This document shows, piece after piece, positions 19,757-27,934 of a stretch of DNA of 64,000 nucleotides (position 1 is its first letter; each line of letters begins with the position of its first letter). The DNA is from Novisyntrophococcus fermenticellae (GTDB lineage: Bacteria > Bacillota > Clostridia > Lachnospirales > Lachnospiraceae). The stretch lies in contig NZ_CP076458.1 in the NCBI RefSeq assembly GCF_018866245.1, positions 1,054,001-1,118,000 of the forward strand. The letters run 5' to 3'. Under the pieces are notes generated by a model. That model had not been told where the DNA came from. It ran no database searches and worked only from the letters and a program-made list of their open reading frames with translations. Position numbers and translations under genes: made by a program.

Positions 19757-21184
19757 ATGAGGAAAAAAAGATTGAACAAGGTTATTGTAGGAGCACTCTC
19801 AACGGTAATGATTGTGACAGCATTTGCCGGTTGCGGGAGTTCGGGAAAAAATTCCGGTCAGACACAGGGAAATAAGTCAGATGAATCTAAAGAATCGTCT
19901 AAAGTAGTAGTGGATTTTTGGTCAGCTCCAGAACAGTATAGTTTGGATTTTTGGACTAAATATGCTGAAAAATTTAATGACAGTAATACAAAAATTAACG
20001 GAAAAAATATAGAAGTAAAAGTGCAAATGATGCCGGCACAGCCCTCTTCCGAAGCAGGAATCCAAAATGCGATTGCAACTGGAACAGTTCCTGCACTATC
20101 GGAAAACATTAATCGGAGTTTTGCGAATACATTGGCAGAATCACAGGCGGTATATGATTTAAGCGGAGAGGATTGGTTTGACGATGTGGTAGATGAACGT
20201 CAGATTGAAGAGACTATGAAAGGCTGGGCAATCCAGGGCTCACAGTTTGTATTACCTCTTTATGTCAATCCGATAACCTGGTGTTACAATAGCAAGGCCC
20301 TGAAAGAATTGGGTGTAAATGATGTGCCGCAGACGAAAGCAGATCTTGATGCACTTCTTGGGACGTTTAAAGAGAAACAAGAAGAACTGAAAAATGTGGG
20401 AGTTACGCATTTTATGTATCGTCCGGAGTTGCTGAATTCGGCCAACTATTGGGAAAGATGGTTTGATGTAGAATCTCCATATGATGCTATGTCAAAGGGA
20501 ACGCCATTAGTAGATGGCAATAAACTGACGGCTGATAAAGAGGCTTTACAGAAAGTGTTTGAAATGTATGGGGCTATGGGATCCTCTCTGCTGACCGGAA
20601 CAATTGATGGGCTGTGGCAGCAGGATACTGTACAGGTAGTTATGGGATGTGGTCTTCCCTGGGACATAACGGCAAATAATGCAGCGGGTAAAAAATATGG
20701 TCTGGATGGAGATTATGTTTTTGGGCCATCCATTGTTGAAAATGACGGAGATACACATTATAATTACGCCGATTCAAAAGGAATTGTTTTATATAAAAAT
20801 AAGTCAATTACGGAAGATGAGCATAAAGGGGCGATAGAGTTTTTAAAGTATGTATTTATCGGAGAAGGAAAAGATAGTTTTGATCTCGATTGGATGGAAA
20901 CAACAGCGATGCTGCCTGTACGCGGGGATCTGGAGTCTAACGATAAACTAGAATCGTTTTTTGATAAAAATCCAGCCTTTAAGGATATTCGTGCATATGT
21001 AGCAGATGCGATTCCGGGATCTGCACATGAAAAGAGTGCCGATATCATGACTGCGCTTGGCGAAAAAGCAATCATTCCGTTAATTCAGGATGTTACGAAA
21101 AGAGAAATTGGAGAAAACCCAGATGTATCCCAATATGTTGATACAGCCTTGGAAGCTATGAAAACAGCAGGCGGATTAGATTGA
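19757..21184 (+). CDS. Extracellular solute-binding lipoprotein, carbohydrate ABC importer
   Basis: A 475-residue family 1 solute-binding lipoprotein with lipobox FAGC (Cys26). The start is ATG 19757 because GGAGG (19747-19751) lies 5 nt before it; the in-frame TTG at 19745 overlaps the ribosome site. The fold markers (NPITWCYNSKALKELGVNDV; late DGDYVFGPSIV) are those of maltose/oligosaccharide-type binding proteins. It leads an operon with two permeases, GH130 phosphorylase, phosphohexomutase and ManA, so the ligand is probably a beta-mannoside or manno-oligosaccharide taken up for phosphorolysis. Confidence 0.92.
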   Translation: MRKKRLNKVIVGALSTVMIVTAFAGCGSSGKNSGQTQGNKSDESKESSKVVVDFWSAPEQYSLDFWTKYAEKFNDSNTKINGKNIEVKVQMMPAQPSSEAGIQNAIATGTVPALSENINRSFANTLAESQAVYDLSGEDWFDDVVDERQIEETMKGWAIQGSQFVLPLYVNPITWCYNSKALKELGVNDVPQTKADLDALLGTFKEKQEELKNVGVTHFMYRPELLNSANYWERWFDVESPYDAMSKGTPLVDGNKLTADKEALQKVFEMYGAMGSSLLTGTIDGLWQQDTVQVVMGCGLPWDITANNAAGKKYGLDGDYVFGPSIVENDGDTHYNYADSKGIVLYKNKSITEDEHKGAIEFLKYVFIGEGKDSFDLDWMETTAMLPVRGDLESNDKLESFFDKNPAFKDIRAYVADAIPGSAHEKSADIMTALGEKAIIPLIQDVTKREIGENPDVSQYVDTALEAMKTAGGLD

Positions 21185-21191
21185 TGATTTG

Positions 21192-21224
21192 TTCCGGCCT
21201 TCGATACGGAGGCCGGAATTTTTT
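21192..21224 (+). terminator. Attenuating hairpin between binding protein and permeases
   Basis: Perfect 9-bp stem (TTCCGGCCT at 21192-21200, AGGCCGGAA at 21210-21218) followed by a T-run to 21224: a full intrinsic-terminator layout inside an operon, with the downstream GAGAGG ribosome site 3-8 nt after it. Expected to lower permease transcription below that of the binding protein. Confidence 0.75.
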
Positions 21225-21240
21225 GAGAGAGGTGGATCGT

Positions 21241-22119
21241 ATGAAGAAGAGAAAATTGAATATCATGCCATGGGTTTTCAATGCTCCTTATATTGTATAT
21301 TCAGTTGTATTTTTATTTTTGCCTCTGATCTGGGCAATTTGGTTGGCAGTGACAGATTGGAATCTAATGTCACCGGACTATCAGTTTGTAAAATTTGAAA
21401 ATTTTAAAGAATTGTTTTTTGATGAAAAAGTAAAAGCAGCGTTTTGGAACTCTTTGCGTTATCTCATTCCCATTGTGTTGTTATGTATTCTATTTGGACT
21501 GGCTATAGGCTTGATGGTTTCAAAATTACCCCCAAAGTTTAAGGGTTTTGCGGCTGTAATGTTCTTTGTACCGTATCTTACCTCCGGAGTCTCAACTTCT
21601 GTAATGATTAAGTATTTGTTTAGCTATAATTCCGGGTTGAGCACATTTTTACGCGAAAGGTTCGGACTCGACATTAACTGGCTTCAGAGTAAATGGGCTT
21701 TCTACATAATTATACTGATGATTGTATGGAAGATGTCCGGATATTACGCCTTGTTTGTGCTTTCTGGCATCGAATCCGTTTCGGAGGATGTATATGAGGC
21801 AGCTATGATAGACGGATGTATAGGATTAAAAAAAGTAATTTACATCACGCTGCCTATGATTATGCCTACATTGACATCGGTGGTCATTCTGGCGGCCGGC
21901 TTGTCTTTTCAAATCTTTTCAGAACCGTTTTTATTGACGGGCGGTGGTCCGTCTCTATCTACTACAACATGGCAGCTGGAAATTTATAATACTTCTTTTG
22001 TTAGTTTTCGTTCAGGGTATGGAGCTGCCATGGCGATTATAAATGCCTTGCAGATATTTATAGTAGTTCAGGGAATCTCCTGGTTTATGAATAAATTAAA
22101 TAGAAAATTCGGATGGTAA
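21241..22119 (+). CDS. Carbohydrate ABC transporter permease (MalF/UgpA type)
   Basis: A 292-residue membrane subunit starting at ATG 21241 after GAGAGGTGG; an upstream in-frame ATG at 21181 would make the protein read through the hairpin and is rejected. Six hydrophobic segments and the coupling motif EAAMIDGCIGLKK with ITLP mark a CUT1 family permease. The late segment FSEPFLLTGGGPSLSTTTW is typical of MalF/UgpA-type proteins. Partner of the next permease. Confidence 0.92.
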   Translation: MKKRKLNIMPWVFNAPYIVYSVVFLFLPLIWAIWLAVTDWNLMSPDYQFVKFENFKELFFDEKVKAAFWNSLRYLIPIVLLCILFGLAIGLMVSKLPPKFKGFAAVMFFVPYLTSGVSTSVMIKYLFSYNSGLSTFLRERFGLDINWLQSKWAFYIIILMIVWKMSGYYALFVLSGIESVSEDVYEAAMIDGCIGLKKVIYITLPMIMPTLTSVVILAAGLSFQIFSEPFLLTGGGPSLSTTTWQLEIYNTSFVSFRSGYGAAMAIINALQIFIVVQGISWFMNKLNRKFGW

Positions 22120-22132
22120 GGGGGCAAAAAGG

Positions 22133-22972
22133 ATGATAAAAAATAAACAAAAATCAATTCTGACGATTATACTTTGTATTATCACAATATTTTTTCTGCT
22201 GATTTCCCTTTTTCCGTATTATTACATGGTATTACAATCTTTATTGCCATGGGATAAAGTAGATAAGGTAATTGTACCAAAAGGATTATGTTTTGACAGC
22301 TATAGATATTTATTTGGAGGCAGCGGGGCAGCAGCTTCTGGAGATCCTTATAAATGGGTCAAAGCTCTGGCGAATTCTTTTATCGTATCAATACCCACTG
22401 CTGCAATTACTGTAATGGTGGGCTTAATGACGGGGTATGCTTCTGTTCATATGAAATACAAAGGAAAAGGAATTATATATGCCACATTGCTTTTTCAGAT
22501 GTTTTTTCCGGTTATTATACTGTTGGTTCCCCGGTATATGCTTATCAGACCACTGGCAAACCATTATATGGGCATGATATTACCCATGCTCTTATCTATA
22601 TGGGGAATTTTCATGTATATTAATTATTTTAAAACGGTTCCGGCTGCAGTATTTGAAGCTGCAAAAATTGATGGAGCAGGCGGCTTTCAAATCCTGATAA
22701 AAATTGCACTTCCTTCAACAAAGTCGATTAGTATCATAGTTTTTCTTTCTGTATTTATGACCAGATGGAACGAATTGATGTGGGATATGTTAGTTGCTCC
22801 GGATTTGAAGATGCAGACATTGAATGTTATGATTTCGACTCAATTTAATCAGAATTCAACAGTACCCGGACCTATGTATGCAGCCTCTGTAATGTTGACT
22901 TTGCCGGTTATCATATTATTTTTATGTTTTTCTAAATATTTTAAAGAAGGTATTAACTTTATGTTAAAATAG
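22133..22972 (+). CDS. Carbohydrate ABC transporter permease (MalG/UgpE type)
   Basis: A 279-residue second permease with the coupling motif FEAAKIDGAGGFQILIKIAL and the ending KYFKEGINFMLK. It lies 13 nt after its partner and 10 nt before the GH130 gene. AT-rich codon use compared with the first operon suggests that the second operon has a different recent history, though no quantitative test was done. No ATPase is encoded locally. Confidence 0.92.
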   Translation: MIKNKQKSILTIILCIITIFFLLISLFPYYYMVLQSLLPWDKVDKVIVPKGLCFDSYRYLFGGSGAAASGDPYKWVKALANSFIVSIPTAAITVMVGLMTGYASVHMKYKGKGIIYATLLFQMFFPVIILLVPRYMLIRPLANHYMGMILPMLLSIWGIFMYINYFKTVPAAVFEAAKIDGAGGFQILIKIALPSTKSISIIVFLSVFMTRWNELMWDMLVAPDLKMQTLNVMISTQFNQNSTVPGPMYAASVMLTLPVIILFLCFSKYFKEGINFMLK

Positions 22973-22982
22973 GTGACTTGAT

Positions 22983-24059
22983 ATGAATAAAAATGGAATT
23001 GTTAGAAGTATGGGTAATCCATTATTGACAGTATGTGATGTGAAACCTTCCAGAGAGGGATTTGTTGTAAAAGGAATCTTTAACTGTGGAGCCACAAAAT
23101 ATAAAGATGAATATATTCTGTTGTGTAGAGTTTCCGAGGCAATCGACCCGGAAAATGAAGATACAGTAGAGGTGCCCATTATTGTGGAGGAAGAGGAAAA
23201 AAGTATATTCCAGTCCATCAGCATCAGAAAGTCGGAACACCCGGAATATTGTTTTAATGATTCAAGAACAATTACAAAAGGGGAGGATGCAAATAATGAT
23301 ATTGTTTATCTTACTACACTCTCCCATTTAAGGATAGCACGTTCGAAAGACGGTATACATTTCGTGCTGGATGACGCACCAAGCATCATGCCGAACGCGG
23401 ATGAGGAATCCTGGGGGATGGAGGATCCGCGTATTACACAAATTGGGGATGTTTACTATATAAACTATACGGCTGTTTCTCCGATTGGTGCTGCGACCTC
23501 ATTGATTTCAACAAGAGATTTTGTTTCATTCGAGAGACATGGGATTATATTTTTACCGGAAAATAAGGATGTCACTATATTTCCGGAGAAGATACATGGA
23601 AAATATTATTGTTTTAACCGGCCGGTACCAAAGGGAATCGGGACGCCTGATATCTGGATTTCTGAGTCAGAGGATCTGCTTCACTGGGGGAAATATCGGC
23701 ATTTCTATGGGGTGACAGATGGATGGGAGAATGGAAGAACCGGAGGAGGTGCTCCGCCAATAAAAACGGATAAAGGCTGGATAAAGATATACCATGCGGC
23801 AGATAAAAAAAATCGCTATTGTCTCGGGGCGTTTCTTCTCGATCTGGATGATCCAAAGAAGATTATTGCAAAATCGAAGGTACCGCTTTTAGAGCCAGAC
23901 ATGCCTTATGAAATGGAAGGCTTTTTTGACCAGGTTGTTTTTACATGTGGAGCAATTAAGGAAAACGACAGAATACTGATTTATTATGGTGCCGCAGATG
24001 CCTGCATATGTATGGCTGAAATTACTTTGAACGATCTATATCTTCATTTGGAGGTATAA
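22983..24059 (+). CDS. GH130 beta-mannoside phosphorylase family enzyme
   Basis: A 358-residue five-bladed beta-propeller of family GH130, which phosphorolyses beta-linked mannosides to alpha-mannose-1-phosphate. Diagnostic features are FNCGATKYKDEYILLCRVSE near the N-terminus, WGMEDPRIT (Glu147, Asp148), and HAADKKNRYCLGAFLLD. Known subfamilies act on mannosyl-glucose, beta-1,4-manno-oligosaccharides, Man-GlcNAc of N-glycan cores, or beta-1,2-mannobiose; the subfamily cannot be settled by eye. Immediately downstream are a phosphohexomutase and mannose-6-phosphate isomerase, the exact enzymes needed to use its product, which strongly supports phosphorolysis rather than hydrolysis. Confidence 0.92.
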   Translation: MNKNGIVRSMGNPLLTVCDVKPSREGFVVKGIFNCGATKYKDEYILLCRVSEAIDPENEDTVEVPIIVEEEEKSIFQSISIRKSEHPEYCFNDSRTITKGEDANNDIVYLTTLSHLRIARSKDGIHFVLDDAPSIMPNADEESWGMEDPRITQIGDVYYINYTAVSPIGAATSLISTRDFVSFERHGIIFLPENKDVTIFPEKIHGKYYCFNRPVPKGIGTPDIWISESEDLLHWGKYRHFYGVTDGWENGRTGGGAPPIKTDKGWIKIYHAADKKNRYCLGAFLLDLDDPKKIIAKSKVPLLEPDMPYEMEGFFDQVVFTCGAIKENDRILIYYGAADACICMAEITLNDLYLHLEV

Positions 24060-24062
24060 AGG

Positions 24063-25754
24063 ATGGATTGGAGAAAAGCGTATGAGGCATGGTTGGAAGC
24101 TGATTTATGTGAGGAGCTTGCAATAGAATTGCGTGGTTGCAAGGACGAAAAGGAAATAGAGGACCGCTTTTGTAAAGATTTAGAGTTCGGTACCGGAGGT
24201 TTAAGAGGAATGCTCGGTTGTGGAACCAACCGTATGAACATGTATACAGTAGCAAGAGCAACAAGAGGACTTGCTAAATATATCAGAGATAAATCTTTGA
24301 ATAATGTATGTGCAATTTCCTATGATACCCGGAAAATGAGTCGCGAGTTTGCGTTTCTTGCAGCGGGAATTATGTCCGGGCAAGGCATTCATGTCTATCT
24401 GTATCCGGAGCCGTCACCCACTCCCATGCTTTCGTTTGCAGTCAGGCATTATCATTGTGCTTGTGGGATTATGATTACCGCCAGCCATAATCCTGCACAG
24501 TATAATGGGTACAAGGTTTATGGAGCAGATGGTTGCCAGATTACTCTTGAAGCGGCAAAAAAGGTACTGCTATATATAGAAAAGGAAACTTATTTTGAAA
24601 ATAAAATTCCGGATTATAGACAGTACATGAAAAACCTTATTGAATATATACCCACAGATGTAGAAGAATCCTATGATGAGGCAGTTCTTAAAGCCTGCAT
24701 GGGAAAACCGCAAGTTCCGATTCGTGTCGTATATACACCTTTGAATGGAACAGGGAATATTCCGGTAAGAAGAGTTTTAAAAAAGCTTGGCAATGTGGAC
24801 GTATTCGTGGTTCCAAAGCAGGAGTTCCCGGATGTGAATTTTACCACCTGTCCATGTCCGAATCCGGAGCTTCCGGAGACGATGGAAAGAGCCGCTGAAC
24901 TGGCAAAAACAGCAGGTGCTGACCTTTTTCTTGCGACAGATCCCGATTGTGACCGTGTAGGAGTAGGTGAAATCAAATCCTCTGGAGAAGTCAGATATTT
25001 TACAGGGAATGAAATAGGAATCTTACTGCTGGATTTTATTTGCAGATATAAAACAGAAAGAGGGAAGATGCCAGAAGCACCTGTTGTAATCAAAACAATT
25101 GTAACATCGGATCTTACCTATTGTTTGGCGGAGAAGTTTCATATAGAAGTAAGAGAAGTTCTTACCGGTTTTAAATTTATCGGAGAACAGATTGGGCGGA
25201 TGGAATCTCATAAAGAAGAAAGCCGTTATCTATTCGGATTTGAAGAGAGCTGTGGTTACTTATCAGGTACTTATGTACGTGATAAAGATGGAGTAAATGC
25301 AGCAGTTTTGATATGCCAAATGGCTGCATGGCATAAGAAACAGGGAAAAAGATTATCGTTCGCAATGGAAGAAATATATAGGGAATATGGATGGTTCAAA
25401 AACAAACTGTTGACTTATGAATTTCCGGGAGCAGATGGAATGGTTCGGATGAAGGAAGCAATGAAAGAATTACGTCTGAATCATTGCAGCTTTATGGGAA
25501 TGCACATGAAAGAAAAGGTAGACTATTTGAATGAGGAAACAGGTCTGCCGTCCAGTGACGTAATAAAAATGATTTTTGATGAAAACAGGAAAATTATAGT
25601 CAGACCTTCAGGAACGGAGCCAAAGCTCAAGATATATCTTATGATGTCAGGCAGCAGTGAAAAAGAGGTGGAGGAGTTTGCCGCAAGTGCAGAGGAACGG
25701 TGTGCGAGATTTATAGCAAACTATTTGAAGGAAGGAAATGTCTATGATATTTAA
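24063..25754 (+). CDS. Phosphohexomutase (phosphomannomutase/phosphoglucomutase)
   Basis: A 563-residue alpha-D-phosphohexomutase of the long PgcA-like class. It has the phosphoserine loop TASHNPAQYNGYKVY, the magnesium loop TDPDCDRVG, the sugar-specificity loop GFEESCGYLSGTY and the phosphate-binding RPSGTEPKLKIY. It interconverts hexose-1-phosphate and hexose-6-phosphate. Sitting between GH130 and ManA, its physiological role is probably mannose-1-phosphate to mannose-6-phosphate. The gene starts 3 nt after the GH130 stop and overlaps the next start by 11 nt. Confidence 0.93.
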   Translation: MDWRKAYEAWLEADLCEELAIELRGCKDEKEIEDRFCKDLEFGTGGLRGMLGCGTNRMNMYTVARATRGLAKYIRDKSLNNVCAISYDTRKMSREFAFLAAGIMSGQGIHVYLYPEPSPTPMLSFAVRHYHCACGIMITASHNPAQYNGYKVYGADGCQITLEAAKKVLLYIEKETYFENKIPDYRQYMKNLIEYIPTDVEESYDEAVLKACMGKPQVPIRVVYTPLNGTGNIPVRRVLKKLGNVDVFVVPKQEFPDVNFTTCPCPNPELPETMERAAELAKTAGADLFLATDPDCDRVGVGEIKSSGEVRYFTGNEIGILLLDFICRYKTERGKMPEAPVVIKTIVTSDLTYCLAEKFHIEVREVLTGFKFIGEQIGRMESHKEESRYLFGFEESCGYLSGTYVRDKDGVNAAVLICQMAAWHKKQGKRLSFAMEEIYREYGWFKNKLLTYEFPGADGMVRMKEAMKELRLNHCSFMGMHMKEKVDYLNEETGLPSSDVIKMIFDENRKIIVRPSGTEPKLKIYLMMSGSSEKEVEEFAASAEERCARFIANYLKEGNVYDI

Positions 25755-26675
25755 ACTTGAGCCGGCAGGAATGGCATATTTGTGGGGTGGAACTACCCTG
25801 ATTAACGAATTTGGAAAGAAAAGTGAGGGTGGAACACTAGCTGAAACCTGGGAATTATCCTGCCATAAGAAAGGTCTTTCTGTTATTCGTGGAACAAAAT
25901 ATGATGGATGTACGTTATCAGATTATCTTTCAAAGCATCCGGAAGAAATGGGAAGTATTCCCGGAAAGTTTCCTGAGTTCCCGGTTTTGATTAAGTTAAT
26001 TGATGCAAAAAAAAACTTTCGATACAAGTACATCCCAGTGATGCATATGCATATAAAAATGAAAATCAGCCGGGAAAGACAGAGATGTGGTACGTTGTTG
26101 AGACGAAACCAAATGCAAGCCTGTATTACGGTGTGAACCATGACATATCTAAAGAAGAATTAGAGAAAGCGATAGATCATGAAACGGTATGTGAACTTTT
26201 AAATAAAGTAAAGGTCAAAAAAGGAGATGTTTTTTTTATTGAACCGGGTACGATCCATGCAATCGGAGCAGGAATTGTGATCGCAGAGATTCAACAGTCC
26301 AGTGATGTTACCTATCGTGTGTTTGATTACGGAAGAACCGATAAGGACGGACAGCCGAGAAAATTACATATAAAACAGGCTTGTGAAGTTGCTTCACTAC
26401 GTGTATCAAAAACGGATTATAATTTTGAAAAGCATTTAGCAAAATGCAGGTATTTTACTGTGGATTTAATGGAAGTTAAGGGAATTCGACAAATCTTTAC
26501 AGACGGATCTACCTTTTATTCGTTACTGATATTGGAAGGAAGGCTTAAAATGAAGAACGGACTGGAATTGATTGATGCGAGTAAAGGTGATAGTATATAT
26601 GTAGGAGCGTCTAAAGGAAAAACCATATTGGCAGGAGATGCAAAAATGCTTGTTACTTATGTGGAACCTCAGTGA
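25744..26675 (+). pseudogene. manA: Mannose-6-phosphate isomerase, frameshifted at an A9 run
   Basis: Class I type isomerase converting mannose-6-phosphate to fructose-6-phosphate. The first frame gives FKLEPAGMAYLWGGTTL, AETWELS and FPVLIKLIDAKK, then loses homology. The -1 frame gives LSIQVHPSDAYAYKNE, with the zinc ligands of QVHP, then MWYVVETKPNASLYYGV and FIEPGTIHAIGAG to stop 26675. The break lies in A9 (26007-26015); A10 would restore a 310-residue protein of normal length. The 0-frame reads gca-aaa-aaa-aac, so a -1 slip on A-AAA-AAA or A-AAA-AAC by ribosome or polymerase would also restore it. Start ATG 25744 is preferred by spacing from GAAGGA. Confidence 0.88.
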
Positions 26676-26721
26676 ATATCTGTCATATTGGGAGAACTAC
26701 ATAGAGAAAAGGAATAACGAT

Positions 26722-27756
26722 TTGAAAATAACGATGAAAGATATAGCAAATGTCCATGGTGTATCTGTGAATGCGGTATCTCTTGCCTTAAATAATAAGC
26801 CTGGGATCAGTGATGAGATGCGCATACGAATATTAAGAACCGCAGAGGAAATGGGGTATCTGGAAACAAGAGAAAAGTTTGTGAGGACATTTGCCAGGAC
26901 AAATATATGCGTCATGATGCAAAAACGCTATTCTCAGGATATGGATTTTTATGGAAAGGTTTTATATGCAGTTGTTGAAGAAGCAAAAAAGAATGGATAT
27001 GATACGCTAATGAACTTCTTTGACGATGGGCAGTTCGAAATACCTAAGACAATAGCCGAATACCGGGTAGCAGGAGTCATCGTAATTGGTAAGATAGGTG
27101 ACTGCAATATTCAGCAGATAAGTCAATATAGCATACCGATTGTTCTGGCAGATCATGCATCACTGACAAAGAATATTGACAGCGTGATTACCGATAATAA
27201 ATTGGGCAGCTATGTGCTAGCCAGATATTTGATTGAGAAGGGGTTTCAGAAAATCGGATTTTATGGGGAATTAGGATACTCTCTTAGCATCAAAGAGCGC
27301 TTTTGGGGATATAGAGAAGCCTTATTTGATTTTATGGGTTCTGCTCTGGGAGATAGGCTGGATCTTTATATTCAAGAATATTCTATATTAGATGGAATGG
27401 AGGAGGCAATATTATCCAACAATAATAATAAGATTGTCAGTCTTGTAAAAGAGCATAAGTCTTTACCAGAAGTCTTTGTATGTTCCAATGATAAAGCGGC
27501 GATATCTCTGATGATGGCTTTGCAGACATTAAAAATAGAGGTTCCAGGAGAGATTTCCCTGGTGGGATTTGATAATATCACTATGTCCGAGAAAATAAGA
27601 CCTAGATTGACTACAGTGAATGTTAATAAGGAGCTGATGGGTAAAAGGGCAGTACAACGTTTGATTTATAAAATATCTCATAAAAAATGTCAGACAGAGA
27701 GCACGGTAATAAGTGTGGAACTGATTGAAAGGGATTCGGTGTTAAAAAAAACATAA
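26722..27756 (+). CDS. LacI-family transcriptional regulator
   Basis: A repressor of 344 residues from TTG 26722 (AAGGA 8 nt upstream). An in-frame ATG at 26638 lies inside manA and would add a non-homologous tail. The helix-turn-helix MKDIANVHGVSVNAVSLALN is followed by the LacI ligand domain (VPGEISLVGFDNITMSEKIRPRLTTVNV). It is the last gene of the second mannoside operon and likely controls it, perhaps through the TTGAA/TTCAA palindromes at 19.66-19.69 kb. Effector unknown. Confidence 0.9.
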   Translation: MKITMKDIANVHGVSVNAVSLALNNKPGISDEMRIRILRTAEEMGYLETREKFVRTFARTNICVMMQKRYSQDMDFYGKVLYAVVEEAKKNGYDTLMNFFDDGQFEIPKTIAEYRVAGVIVIGKIGDCNIQQISQYSIPIVLADHASLTKNIDSVITDNKLGSYVLARYLIEKGFQKIGFYGELGYSLSIKERFWGYREALFDFMGSALGDRLDLYIQEYSILDGMEEAILSNNNNKIVSLVKEHKSLPEVFVCSNDKAAISLMMALQTLKIEVPGEISLVGFDNITMSEKIRPRLTTVNVNKELMGKRAVQRLIYKISHKKCQTESTVISVELIERDSVLKKT

Positions 27757-27776
27757 TAGGGTAGATTTAGTTGCAG

Positions 27777-27818
27777 GAGTCATATTAACATGGAGTGTTA
27801 TCCATATTAATATGACTC
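27777..27818 (+). terminator. Hairpin after the LacI-family gene
   Basis: Perfect 12-bp inverted repeat (GAGTCATATTAA at 27777-27788, TTAATATGACTC at 27807-27818) with an inner ATGGA/TCCAT pair. The T-run is weak (TTGTATATT), so termination is likely but imperfect. Confidence 0.6.
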
Positions 27819-27934
27819 TTGTATATTAAAGTAAAGTGAGGTTGAAATTAAAGTGGGAGTTGTTGTAATATTTAATGTATGAAACACATGATTTAACTTA
27901 TTAACTGTCAGTATTACTAAAATGGAGGGAAAAG

